Source of the DNA: DASQZJ01 sp035638775
GTDB taxonomy: Bacteria > Pseudomonadota > Gammaproteobacteria > UBA5335 > SLRW01
Assembly (NCBI GenBank): GCA_035638775.1
Contig: DASQZJ010000002.1
Span: forward strand, 124,001 to 188,000
Length of the DNA stretch: 64,000 bases
Direction of reading: 5' to 3'
The notes below the pieces were generated by a model, which searched no databases, had not been told where the DNA came from, and saw nothing but the letters and a program-made list of their open reading frames with translations. Position numbers and translations under genes: made by a program. Shown here in pieces: positions 34,284 to 42,290 of this stretch (its first letter is position 1; each line of letters begins with the position of its first letter).

Positions 34284-34748
34284 TCAGTCTTCCTCGGTCA
34301 CCCGTACGATGTGGAGCTTGTTCAGCAGGGCGATGCCGCCGTCCTCCAGGAACAGCCGCAGGAACGCTGCGGCATCGCGGTTGAGATGGTCCAGCAGCCG
34401 CTGGCGAGCCTCCGGGAGGACCTCCCGCACGCGCCCCCGCACGGAGGCGCCGTCGTCGAGCCGGACGCTGCAGCCAATGTTCGAGTCGCCCGCGTCCCGG
34501 GCCCCGCGGGGCTGGAACTCGACCCGGGCGATGGCACTCTTGCGGTACAACTGCACGTGGTCGGGCGCATACCGCTTGACCGCCACGAACGGCTCCTCGC
34601 TGTTGAACACGTCCGCCGGGCTTTCCCCGGTCGGCCGTCCTTCGGTCTCCGGCCAGACGAACACTGCGCCGTCCATGCGCCCTTCCGCCGGCAGCCACAA
34701 CGTCACCGGATGCTCGCGCTTGAGCACCCTGAGGGACTCGTCACTCAC
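34284..34748 (-). CDS. Hypothetical protein, 154 residues
   Basis: A soluble protein I do not recognise by name. It begins VSDESLRVLKREHPVTLWL and has alternating short beta strands (DGAVFVWPE, FVAVKRYAPDHVQLYRKSAIARVEF), suggesting a small beta-barrel or Sm-like sheet, followed by a helical C-terminus (REVLPEARQRLLDHLNRDAAAFLRLF) that ends with NKLHIVRVTEED. The GTG at 34746–34748 is chosen because a GGAGGAGG site lies nine bases before it. It faces the DUF255 gene and stands alone. The 278 bases upstream of it (34749–35026) hold nothing recognisable. Confidence 0.6.
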   Translation of the reverse strand: MSDESLRVLKREHPVTLWLPAEGRMDGAVFVWPETEGRPTGESPADVFNSEEPFVAVKRYAPDHVQLYRKSAIARVEFQPRGARDAGDSNIGCSVRLDDGASVRGRVREVLPEARQRLLDHLNRDAAAFLRLFLEDGGIALLNKLHIVRVTEED

Positions 34749-35026
34749 TGCTGGTGTCCTCCTCCGGGCGGTGCGCGGGAGCACACCCGGCACCGACCCG
34801 ACACCCGGCGTCCGCTGCGGAGCCCGGACCTCCTTCGCCGCGACCACGATCGCAGCCCCGGAGTGACCCGGCGTGCGGGCAGCGGCGCGCCTGTCGCTGG
34901 TATCCTGGCGGTGGTACGTCCGCCGCGCAGCCATCATAACGCGCCGTGTCGCGCCGGGTGACATCCTTGTATCGGCCCACCGCTACCGGTCGTAGGAACG
35001 GACCGGACGTCGGCGGCCGGCGCCGG

Positions 35027-35968
35027 TCAGACGCCGAGCTCGTAGCCGAAGGCCTGCTTGAACATGTCGCGGAAGTCGTACAGGTCGAAGCGATGGTTCT
35101 GGGTCCCGTGGTGCTCGACCTTCAGCGTCCCCATGAGCGAAGCGACCCGGCCGGCGGTCTCCCAGTCCATGTCGTTCATCAGGCCGAAGATCAGGCCGGC
35201 CCGGTAGGCGTCCCCGCAGCCGGTGGGATCGGCGACCTCGCGGGCACGGGCGCAGGGGATGTCGTACTCGCGACCGCCCCTGGTGTGGATCACGGAGCCG
35301 TTGGATCCCTTGGTCACGATCAGGGCGTCCACCCGGTCGGCAATCTCTTCCAGGCTCAACCCGGTGCGGTCGCGCGTGAGCTCGGACTCGTAGTCGTTCA
35401 CCGCCATGTAGGTCGCCTGATCGATGAACTGCAGCAGCTCGTCGCCGCTGAACATCGGCAGTCCCTGGCCGGGATCGAAGATGAAGGGGATGCCCGCGTC
35501 GGCGAACTCGCGCGCGTGCTGGATCATGCCGTCGCGCCCGTCCGGGGCGACGATGCCCAGGCTGATTCCGGCATCACGCGGGACGCTCTGCTGGTGGGCG
35601 TTGTCCATGGCACCGGGATGGAAGGCGGTGATCTGGTTGTCGTCCAGGTCGGTCATGATGTAGGCCTGCGCCGTGTACGACCCGGGCGTCTCCTTGACGT
35701 AGCGCCGGCTGATCTCGCCCTCGTCCATCCAGCTCGCGTAGGGGGCGAAATCGGCGCCGACGGTCCCCATCGGATGACCGTCGCCGTTCAGCAGGCCCAG
35801 GTTGTAGGCAATGTTGCCGGCGCAGCCGCCGAACTCGCGCCGCATCTTCGGTACCAGGAAGGACACGTTGAGCATGTGCACCTTCTCGGGAAGGATGTGA
35901 TCCCGGAAGCGCTCCGGGAACACCATGATGGTGTCGTAGGCGAAAGAGCCGCAGATCAGTGCTGTCAT
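35027..35968 (-). CDS. PfkB-family carbohydrate/nucleoside kinase (adenosine kinase-like)
   Basis: A 313-residue ribokinase-fold kinase. GGCAGNIAYNLGLL near residue 47 is the substrate-side glycine motif and DPTGCGDAYRAG near residue 248 is the PfkB signature with the catalytic aspartate and anion hole. The overall layout and the FAYDTIMVFP opening resemble bacterial adenosine kinases more than fructokinases, but the sugar or nucleoside cannot be fixed by eye. It lies 70 bases after gcvPB on the same strand, so it is probably the last gene of the glycine-cleavage operon under the glycine riboswitch. Confidence 0.8.
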   Translation of the reverse strand: MTALICGSFAYDTIMVFPERFRDHILPEKVHMLNVSFLVPKMRREFGGCAGNIAYNLGLLNGDGHPMGTVGADFAPYASWMDEGEISRRYVKETPGSYTAQAYIMTDLDDNQITAFHPGAMDNAHQQSVPRDAGISLGIVAPDGRDGMIQHAREFADAGIPFIFDPGQGLPMFSGDELLQFIDQATYMAVNDYESELTRDRTGLSLEEIADRVDALIVTKGSNGSVIHTRGGREYDIPCARAREVADPTGCGDAYRAGLIFGLMNDMDWETAGRVASLMGTLKVEHHGTQNHRFDLYDFRDMFKQAFGYELGV

Positions 35969-36038
35969 GGCCTTGCATTCCCCCTCGTCTGTAGCTGTCG
36001 GGAGCGTCGGGACCCGCCGACGGAGTTCACTTTCCGTT

Positions 36039-37559
36039 TCAGGAGGTCGCGAGCCGGCGCCGCTCCTCCCCCGCGCGGCCGCCGGAGGCAGCCTCGTCCG
36101 CGGGTTCCCAGCGGAGGTTCAGGGTACGCGCCGCGTCGACCTCGTCCAGGCGGCGGACCGGCAGCGCGTGCGGCGCCCCGTGCAGGATCTCCGGATCCCG
36201 CTCCGCTTCCTCGCGGATCGCCACCATCGCCTGCACGAACGCGTCCAGGACTTCCCTCGTCTCGGTCTCGGTGGGCTCGATCAGAAAGCATTCCGGCACC
36301 AGCATCGGGAAGTAGATCGTCGGCGCGTGGAAGCCGTAATCCAGCAGGCGCTTGGCGAAGTCCAGCGCGGTCACGCCGAGTTTCTTCGCCTCCGGCTTGA
36401 GCGTCAGGGTGAACTCGTGGCTGGCGCGCCGTCCCGGATAGCCGGGCGTGAAGCCCTCGCGGGCCAGGCACGCGAGCATGTAGTTGGCGTTCAGCGTGGC
36501 GAAATCCGCGACCCGGCGCATCCCCTCGCCCCCCAGCATGCGGGCATACACGTAGGCACGCAGGAGCACGCCGGCGTTGCCCATGAACGCCGAGAGCCGG
36601 CCGATGCTCCGGGGCCGGTCGGCCTCACCGGCCCAGCGGAACGCGTCGCCGTCCCGAACCACCATGGGCACCGGCAGGAACTCCGCGAGGCGCTCGCCCG
36701 CGGCGATCGCTCCCGCGCCGGGCCCACCGCCCCCGTGCGGCGTCGAGAAGGTCTTGTGCAGGTTGAGGTGCATCACGTCGAAGCCCATGTCGCCCGGACG
36801 CACGCGCCCCAGGATCGCGTTGAGATTGGCGCCGTCGTAGTACAGCAGTCCGCCGGCCTCGTGCACGACTCCGGCGATGTCCCGGATCCGGCGTTCGAAC
36901 ACCCCCAGCGTCGACGGATTGGTCAGCATGATGCCGGCCGTCTGCGGCCCCACCACCTGCTTCAGCGCCTCGAGATCGACATCGCCGTCCTCGCCGGTGG
37001 GGATCTCGCGGACCTTGTAGCCGCACATGGTCGCGGTGGCGGGATTGGTGCCGTGCGCGGCGTCCGGAACGAGCACCTCGGTGCGCGCGCTGTCGCCGCG
37101 GGCGTCATGGTAGGCACGGATCATCGCCACGCCCGCGAACTCGCCCTGGGCCCCGGCCATGGGAGTCAGCGAAACCTCGCGCATGCCGGTCACCTCGCGC
37201 AGGATCTGCTGCAGGTCGTACATGCATTCGAGAAAGCCCTGGCCGCGCCCGGCCGGTGCCAGCGGATGCCGTCCCAGGAACGGGGGCTGCATCGCCAGGC
37301 TGTTCGAGGCCCGCGGATTGTACTTCATGGTGCACGAGCCCAGCGGGTAGAAGTGGGTGTCGATGGAGAAATTCTTCTGCGACAGGCCGGTGTAATGGCG
37401 CACGACCTGCATCTCGGACACCTCGGGCAGCGTGGGCCGCCGTTCCCGCCGGAGGCGGGCCGGGATGTCCTCCAGCGCGCGCTCGAGCGCGGCTCCCGAC
37501 AGATCCGGTGCCTGCGCCTGTGCGCGCCGCCCGGGACGGGAATGTTCGAATATCAGCAT
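36039..37559 (-). CDS. gcvPB: Glycine dehydrogenase (decarboxylating) subunit 2
   Basis: The PLP-containing half of the two-subunit P-protein that decarboxylates glycine and passes the aminomethyl group to lipoyl-GcvH; 506 residues. The PLP lysine is in HLNLHKTFSTPHGGGGPG, and the cofactor-binding region includes TPMAGAQGEF and PDAAHGTNPATA. The start SQKNFSIDTHFYPLGSCTMK is diagnostic for this subunit. It begins 63 bases after the gcvPA stop in gcvT–gcvH–gcvPA–gcvPB. E. coli has a single fused GcvP; the split form seen here is usual in many other bacteria and archaea. Confidence 0.96.
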   Translation of the reverse strand: MLIFEHSRPGRRAQAQAPDLSGAALERALEDIPARLRRERRPTLPEVSEMQVVRHYTGLSQKNFSIDTHFYPLGSCTMKYNPRASNSLAMQPPFLGRHPLAPAGRGQGFLECMYDLQQILREVTGMREVSLTPMAGAQGEFAGVAMIRAYHDARGDSARTEVLVPDAAHGTNPATATMCGYKVREIPTGEDGDVDLEALKQVVGPQTAGIMLTNPSTLGVFERRIRDIAGVVHEAGGLLYYDGANLNAILGRVRPGDMGFDVMHLNLHKTFSTPHGGGGPGAGAIAAGERLAEFLPVPMVVRDGDAFRWAGEADRPRSIGRLSAFMGNAGVLLRAYVYARMLGGEGMRRVADFATLNANYMLACLAREGFTPGYPGRRASHEFTLTLKPEAKKLGVTALDFAKRLLDYGFHAPTIYFPMLVPECFLIEPTETETREVLDAFVQAMVAIREEAERDPEILHGAPHALPVRRLDEVDAARTLNLRWEPADEAASGGRAGEERRRLATS

Positions 37560-37622
37560 CTCAGGAATTCCCCCGTTGCCGAATGTTCGTCCTGCTCCTC
37601 ACGACCGCCCGGGACCGCCGGC

Positions 37623-38975
37623 TCACGCCAGCACCTCCGCCAGCGCCGCGGCGTACCGGTCCAGGTCGGCCCCGGTCCGGCGCTCGGTGGCGCTCACCAA
37701 GAGCGCCTCGCCCAGCTCCGGATAGTCCCCGGCGAGGCGGCAGCCGCCCAGGATCCCGCGTTCCGCCAGGGCCTCGAGGACCTCCCCCGCGGGACGGGGC
37801 AGGCGCAGCACGGCCTCGTGGAAGTACGCACCGCCGAAGGCCCGCTCGACCCCGGGCAGCGCGGTCAGCTTCTCCACCAGCGCACGGGTGTTGGCATGCG
37901 ACCGGCCGGCGACCGCGGCCAGTCCGTCCGCCCCCAGCAGCGCCATGTAGATGGTCGATGCGGTCACCATCAGGCCCTGGTTGGTGCAGATGTTCGAGGT
38001 CGCCTTGGATCGCCGGATATGCTGCTCCCGTGCCTGCAGCGTGAGCGTGTAACCGTCGCGACCGTCCGCATCCACCGCCCGGGCCACCAGGCGGCCGGGC
38101 AGCTGGCGCAGGTGGCTCTTGCGGCAGCACATGAAACCGTAGTAGGGCCCGCCGGAGGACAGCGGGATGCCCAGCGGCTGGCCTTCGCCGCAGACGATGT
38201 CGGCGCCCTCCGCGCCCCAGCTGCCGGGTGCCGAGAGCACGGCCATGGCGGTCGGATTCACCACGGCGATCACCAGCGCGCCCTGATCGTGGGCCCAGTC
38301 GGTGAGGGCGTCGACGTCCTCCAGGGCGCCGAAGAAGTTGGGCTGCGGTATCACCAGGGCCGCGACGTCGCCGGGGTCGGTTGGCAGGCTCCCGCTGTCG
38401 ATCGTGCCGGTGGCGGGGTCGTAGTCCAGCGGCTCGAACGTGATGCCCTGGTTGCCCACGATCACCTCGGCCGTGCGGCGATACAGCGGGTTGACGGTGG
38501 TCGGCATGAGAATGCGCCGGGAGCGCGAGCGCCGGTTGGCCCGTACCGCCATGAGCGCCGCCTCGCCGAGCGCGGACGCGCCGTCGTACATGGAGGCGTT
38601 GGAAACCTCCATGCCCGTCAGCCCGGCCATCATGGTCTGGTATTCGTAGATCAGCTGCAGGTTGCCCTGGCTCGCTTCCGCCTGGTACGGGGTATAGGCA
38701 CTGTAGTACTCGCCACGGGTGGTGATCTGCCAGACCGCGGCCGGGATGTGATGGTCGTAGGCGCCGGCGCCAATGAAGCACAGGTCGCGCGGGTCACGCG
38801 CGGCCCGCTCCTCCATCAGCCGCGTGACGGCCATCTCGCCGAGACCTTCCGGCACGCCGTCGATGCCGGTCTGGAGCTCGCCCGGGATCTCGTCGAACAG
38901 CGCGTCGATGCTGTCGACGCCGATCACGGACAGCATCTGGTCAATGTCCTGCTGCGTATGCGGAATGAATGGCAT
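37623..38975 (-). CDS. gcvPA: Glycine dehydrogenase (decarboxylating) subunit 1
   Basis: The PLP-lacking, structural half of the split P-protein, 450 residues. The opening IPHTQQDIDQMLSVIGVDSI and the motifs FIGAGAYDHHIPAAV and YTPYQAEASQGNLQ are the subunit 1 hallmarks; PGRLVARAVDADGRDGY is present further on. The subunit pairs with gcvPB just downstream. A GCAGGAG site precedes the ATG at 38973–38975, 45 bases after gcvH. Confidence 0.96.
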   Translation of the reverse strand: MPFIPHTQQDIDQMLSVIGVDSIDALFDEIPGELQTGIDGVPEGLGEMAVTRLMEERAARDPRDLCFIGAGAYDHHIPAAVWQITTRGEYYSAYTPYQAEASQGNLQLIYEYQTMMAGLTGMEVSNASMYDGASALGEAALMAVRANRRSRSRRILMPTTVNPLYRRTAEVIVGNQGITFEPLDYDPATGTIDSGSLPTDPGDVAALVIPQPNFFGALEDVDALTDWAHDQGALVIAVVNPTAMAVLSAPGSWGAEGADIVCGEGQPLGIPLSSGGPYYGFMCCRKSHLRQLPGRLVARAVDADGRDGYTLTLQAREQHIRRSKATSNICTNQGLMVTASTIYMALLGADGLAAVAGRSHANTRALVEKLTALPGVERAFGGAYFHEAVLRLPRPAGEVLEALAERGILGGCRLAGDYPELGEALLVSATERRTGADLDRYAAALAEVLA

Positions 38976-39020
38976 GACGATCTCCTGCTCGGGATCACAT
39001 GGCCGGACGACCCGGGGGAC

Positions 39021-39416
39021 TCATTCCTCTTCCGCCTCGACCACGGCCTGGTAGGCGGCCGCGTCGAGCAGATCGTCCAGGCCGACACCCTCCGCCAGCT
39101 CCAGGCGCACGAGCCACCCCTTGCCGTACGGATCCTCGTTGACGTATTCCGGATGCTCTTCCAGCTCCTCGTTGACCTCCACGACCGAGCCCTTGACCGG
39201 CGCGTACACGTCGGAGGCGGCCTTCACCGACTCCACCACGGCACAGGCGTCGCCCGCCGCGAGTTCCTGCCCGACCTCGGGCAGCTCCACGAACACGAGA
39301 TCGCCCAGCGCGTCCTGCGCATGGTCGGTAACCCCCAGGGTGACGGTGCCGTCGCCCTGATCCTCCACCCATTCATGGCTGCTGGTGTATCTCAGCTCGG
39401 TTGGAATCTCGCTCAT
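39021..39416 (-). CDS. gcvH: Glycine cleavage system H protein
   Basis: The 131-residue lipoyl carrier of the glycine cleavage complex. The lipoylated lysine is Lys65 in VVESVKAASDVYAP, inside the biotinyl/lipoyl fold that begins near VTLGVTDHAQDALGDLV. The start at 39414–39416 gives the normal family opening (SEIPTELRYTSSHEW) and is preceded by an AGAGGGG site. The acidic tail VVEAEEE is slightly longer than in E. coli. It is second in the operon, 52 bases after gcvT. Confidence 0.97.
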   Translation of the reverse strand: MSEIPTELRYTSSHEWVEDQGDGTVTLGVTDHAQDALGDLVFVELPEVGQELAAGDACAVVESVKAASDVYAPVKGSVVEVNEELEEHPEYVNEDPYGKGWLVRLELAEGVGLDDLLDAAAYQAVVEAEEE

Positions 39417-39468
39417 GACTGCATCCCCTCTGGTTTCCGCCCCACCCCGGGCACCTCCGGTACGGCGC

Positions 39469-40563
39469 TCAGTCCAGCTCGACGAGCACCCTGCCATTGC
39501 GGACGAACGGCGGCTCGACCACCCGTGCCGCCAACTCGCGGCCGCGCACCTCGACGGTGCATCGGTCTCCTGTCCCGGCGGGCACGCGCGCCAGCGCGAT
39601 GGCCCGACCGAGCGTCGGAGAGAAGCTGCCGCTGGTAATCTCGCCATCGCCGGCGTCCCCGGCGTGCACCTTCTGGTGATCCCGCAGCACGCCGCGCCCC
39701 TCGAGCACCAGCCCCACCAGGCGCCGGGCCACGCCGCGGGCGCGCTGCGCCTCCAGCGCCTCGCGACCGATGAAGCGGCGCTCTTCCGGCTGCCAGGCCA
39801 CGGTCCACCCGAGGCCCGATTCCAGCGGCGTGGTGCTCTCGTCCATGTCGCTGCCGTACAGGTTCAGGCCCGCCTCGAGTCGCAGCGTGTCCCGCGCGCC
39901 CAGTCCGCAGGGCGCCGCTCCGGCTTCCCGCAGTTCTTCCCAGCGGGCGACCGCCTCGTCCGCGGGCAGGATCAGCTCGAAGCCGTCCTCGCCCGTATAG
40001 CCGGTGCGGCCGATGAACAGCCCGCCGGCGGCAACCGCCTGGAACGGGCGCAGCGCGCCGGCGGCCTCGCGCGACCGCGAATCCAGCACGCCCGCCACGA
40101 TTTCCACCGCCCGTGGCCCCTGGACCGCCAGCATGGCCAGGTCGGTCCGCTCGGCCAGGTTCACCTCGAACGCCGATGCCTGCTCGCGCATCCACGCCAG
40201 ATCCTTGTCCCGGGTGGCGGCATTGACCACCACGCGGTACCACTGCTCGTCCATCCAGTAGGTGATGAGATCGTCGAGAACCCCGCCGTCGGGGGTGAGC
40301 ATGCAGCTGTACAGCGCGCGTCCGGGACCCGGCAGGCGGCCGACGTCGTTGGCCAGGATCCGGCGCAGGCAGTCCCGGGCGCCCGCCCCGCGGAGGTCGA
40401 CGACCGTCATGTGCGAGACGTCGAACATGCCGGCGGCGCGACGCACCTGGCGATGCTCTTCGATCTGGGAGCCGTAGTGCAACGGCATGTCCCAGCCGCC
40501 GAAGTCCACGATCTTGGCGCCAAGGGCCTTGTGCGTCTGGTACAGGGCTGTCCGCTTGCCCAC
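39469..40563 (-). CDS. gcvT: Aminomethyltransferase (glycine cleavage T protein)
   Basis: The T protein transfers the methylene group from aminomethyl-lipoyl-GcvH to tetrahydrofolate, releasing ammonia; 364 residues. The N-terminal YQTHKALGAKIVDFGGWDMP, the folate-site block MFDVSHM and the late RTGYTGEDGFELILP and GLGARDTLRLEAGLNLYGSD are typical, the last holding the catalytic aspartate area. The start is GTG at 40561–40563 with a GGGAGAG site; the frame is open further upstream through the riboswitch, which cannot be coding. First gene after the tandem glycine riboswitch. Confidence 0.95.
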   Translation of the reverse strand: MGKRTALYQTHKALGAKIVDFGGWDMPLHYGSQIEEHRQVRRAAGMFDVSHMTVVDLRGAGARDCLRRILANDVGRLPGPGRALYSCMLTPDGGVLDDLITYWMDEQWYRVVVNAATRDKDLAWMREQASAFEVNLAERTDLAMLAVQGPRAVEIVAGVLDSRSREAAGALRPFQAVAAGGLFIGRTGYTGEDGFELILPADEAVARWEELREAGAAPCGLGARDTLRLEAGLNLYGSDMDESTTPLESGLGWTVAWQPEERRFIGREALEAQRARGVARRLVGLVLEGRGVLRDHQKVHAGDAGDGEITSGSFSPTLGRAIALARVPAGTGDRCTVEVRGRELAARVVEPPFVRNGRVLVELD

Positions 40564-40645
40564 GGGCTCTCTCCCAAGCTCTTTCACCGGATTGCGCCGC
40601 CCCGGCCGGGCGGCCGCCTGTTTCGCGTCCGGCCGTGCCGCAACG

Positions 40646-40681
40646 AAAAGGGGGCGGCAGGCCGTTGCAACCTGCCGCCCC
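40646..40681 (-). terminator. Intrinsic terminator/expression platform of the glycine riboswitch
   Basis: On the minus strand an 11-base GC stem (GGGGCGGCAGG with its complement) and a 9-base loop are followed by CTTTT, about 80 bases before gcvT. Its position directly after the second glycine aptamer identifies it as the switchable terminator, or as the barrier read through when glycine binds. Confidence 0.75.
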
Positions 40682-40682
40682 T

Positions 40683-40862
40683 CTGTCCGGTAACCTGAGA
40701 GATCGGAGAGACGCCGCCGCCGGCCGGTCCCTCCTGCCCCTTCGGTGGCGCCAGCGCGGGCGCGCTCTCCAGAGTCGACGCATGCATACGGTCCTTTTGC
40801 CTGAGCGTTTCCGGGCGGATTTGCGCCTTCGGCGTCCGGCTCTCGGCCGGCTCTCTCCCGCA
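40683..40862 (-). ncRNA. Tandem glycine riboswitch (gcvT element)
   Basis: Two aptamers lie in series on the minus strand. Aptamer 1 (about 40788–40862) reads CGGGAGAGAGCC, GCCGAAGGCGCAA and CGCTCAGGCAAAAGGACCG. Aptamer 2 (about 40683–40780) reads CTCTGGAGAGCGC, CACCGAAGGGGCAGG and TCTCAGGTTACCGGACAGAG. Both contain the conserved GGAGAG-type entry, CCGAAGG core and CTCAGG…GGAC exit of the gcvT motif, with the short linker typical of cooperative pairs. Glycine binding should turn on gcvT–gcvH–gcvPA–gcvPB and probably the trailing PfkB-family kinase. Confidence 0.92.
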
Positions 40863-40883
40863 TGCACGATCGTCGAGGAGCAG

Positions 40884-40913
40884 AATATACCCAAAGGGGG
40901 AAGCCCAACACAA
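40884..40913 (-). promoter_or_regulatory. Candidate sigma-70 promoter of the gcv operon
   Basis: On the minus strand TTGTGT (40908–40913) and TATATT (40884–40889) are spaced by 18 bases, about 20 bases upstream of the first glycine aptamer. The AT content is clearly higher than in the surroundings. The transcript would begin just before the riboswitch, as expected. Confidence 0.55.
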
Positions 40914-40926
40914 ATCCGAAACATCA

Positions 40927-40950
40927 TTCCATCGCGATCAGGCGATGGAA
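40927..40950. repeat. 24-base inverted repeat between ubi genes and gcv promoter
   Basis: TTCCATCGC-GATCAG-GCGATGGAA has perfect 9-base arms and a 6-base spacer. It lies about 100 bases after the ubiI-like stop and 14 bases upstream of the candidate gcv -35 box. It could terminate the ubi transcript (no T-run follows) or bind a regulator of gcv. I see no second copy. Confidence 0.5.
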
Positions 40951-41051
40951 ATCCCTCCGGAAAGCCCGTGACGGCGCCCGTTGCGGGCAACACGCCTGCA
41001 TGCCGACCCTCCGTTCGCCGGAGGCGGTTCACCGGAAAACCTGCGCAGGAA

Positions 41052-42290
41052 TCAGGCGGGTGCGATGCGGGCCAGCGGCGGCAGGTCGCCCTCCAGCCCC
41101 ATGGCCTGACGCATAATCGCGCGCTTGACCGGCCCCGAGCGATCCACCAGCGAAAGTCCGCTGTCCCGGGCCAGGATCAGCACCGGGCTGGCGTTGCCGA
41201 ACAGGTGCTTGAAACCGTGCATGACGCCGCCGACCAGGAGGTTGTGTCCCTTGCGCCAGCGCTCGTAGCGGCCCAGCAGGCGCGCGGACCCGGGATCGGT
41301 CCGCGATGCGCCCGCCGTGCCCAGCACTCCCGCGAGGGCGGCCGCATCCAGCAGGCCGAGATTGACGCCCTGACCGGCAAGCGGATGTACCACGTGGGCG
41401 GCGTCTCCGACCAGTGCCAGCCGAGGCGCGCGATAGCGCCCGGCCTGGAGGAACCGGAGCGGGAAGCTGCGGCGCTCCCCGTCGAGCTCCAGCCTGCCCA
41501 GCACGTGCTCGCTGGCCTCGCTCACGGCGTCGGAGAATGCTTCCGGCGCCATCGCGACGAGCTCGTCCGCGTGCTCCGCCGCGGTGCTCCAGACGATCGA
41601 ACAGCGCCCGTCGGCCAGCGGCAGCAGGGCCAGCGGCCCGCCGCGCAGGAACCGCTGGCGGGCGGTGGCTTGATGCGCGTGTTCGCACGCGACCACCGCC
41701 ACCACCGCCTGCTGATCGTACCAGCGCTGCCACGCCCGCAGACCCGCGATGCCGCGCAGCGGCGAGCCCGCACCGTCCGCGGCCACCACCAGCCGGGCGG
41801 ACACCTCGCGGCCATCCTCCAGGCGCAGCCGTGCCGCCTGCGCCCCGTCGGAGCGCATGTCGCTCACGCCCGTCCCGGTCACCGTGCGAACCCGCTCGCC
41901 GCCCGCGCGGTGCAGACAGTGCAGGGCGGCATCCCGGATCAGCCGGTTCTCGATGATGTGTCCCAGGTGCGGCCACGGCAGCTCGGCGCTGTCGAAACCG
42001 ATCCTGGCCCCGCCTTCCCAGACCTCCATGCGCCAGTAGGGACTGATGCGCCAGCCCTCCAGCAGATCCCACATGCCCAGGTTGCGGAATATCCGCTCCG
42101 ACGCCACCGAGATCGCGGAAACCCGCAGGTCCGGTCCCGCGTCCGGATCGAATTCCGGCGGCGGCCAGGCCAGCTCCGACGACTCCACCAGCGTGACCCG
42201 CCAGCCGTCCACGGCCAGTGCGCAGGCCAGCGTGGCGCCCACCATGCCCGCACCGACCACCGCGATATCGCAGTCCGTCGGGGTACTCAA
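41052..42290 (-). CDS. ubiI: UbiH/UbiI-family FAD-dependent ubiquinone hydroxylase
   Basis: A 412-residue class A flavin monooxygenase of the UbiH/UbiI/UbiF/VisC family, adding one hydroxyl to the ubiquinone ring. It has the FAD-binding DIAVVGAGMVGATLACAL, the middle VVAADGAGSPLRG (DG motif) and RLALVGDAAHVVHPLAGQGVNLGL (GD motif). The start is TTG at 42288–42290, overlapping the ubiH stop as TTGA; no ATG is available before the FAD motif. By synteny with E. coli (ubiH followed by ubiI/visC, then gcvT) UbiI, the C5 hydroxylase, is the best call, but UbiF-like or UbiL-like specificity cannot be excluded. Confidence 0.82.
   Translation of the reverse strand: MSTPTDCDIAVVGAGMVGATLACALAVDGWRVTLVESSELAWPPPEFDPDAGPDLRVSAISVASERIFRNLGMWDLLEGWRISPYWRMEVWEGGARIGFDSAELPWPHLGHIIENRLIRDAALHCLHRAGGERVRTVTGTGVSDMRSDGAQAARLRLEDGREVSARLVVAADGAGSPLRGIAGLRAWQRWYDQQAVVAVVACEHAHQATARQRFLRGGPLALLPLADGRCSIVWSTAAEHADELVAMAPEAFSDAVSEASEHVLGRLELDGERRSFPLRFLQAGRYRAPRLALVGDAAHVVHPLAGQGVNLGLLDAAALAGVLGTAGASRTDPGSARLLGRYERWRKGHNLLVGGVMHGFKHLFGNASPVLILARDSGLSLVDRSGPVKRAIMRQAMGLEGDLPPLARIAPA

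Noticed and set aside
34749..35026. A possible small RNA or gene in this 278-base gap.
   Set aside because: No hairpin with a T-run, no conserved motif and no frame with a ribosome site could be supported.
35967..39638. A 1223-codon plus-strand frame across gcvPB, gcvPA and gcvH.
   Set aside because: Antisense shadow of the gcv operon; the opposite strand has clearly conserved enzymes.
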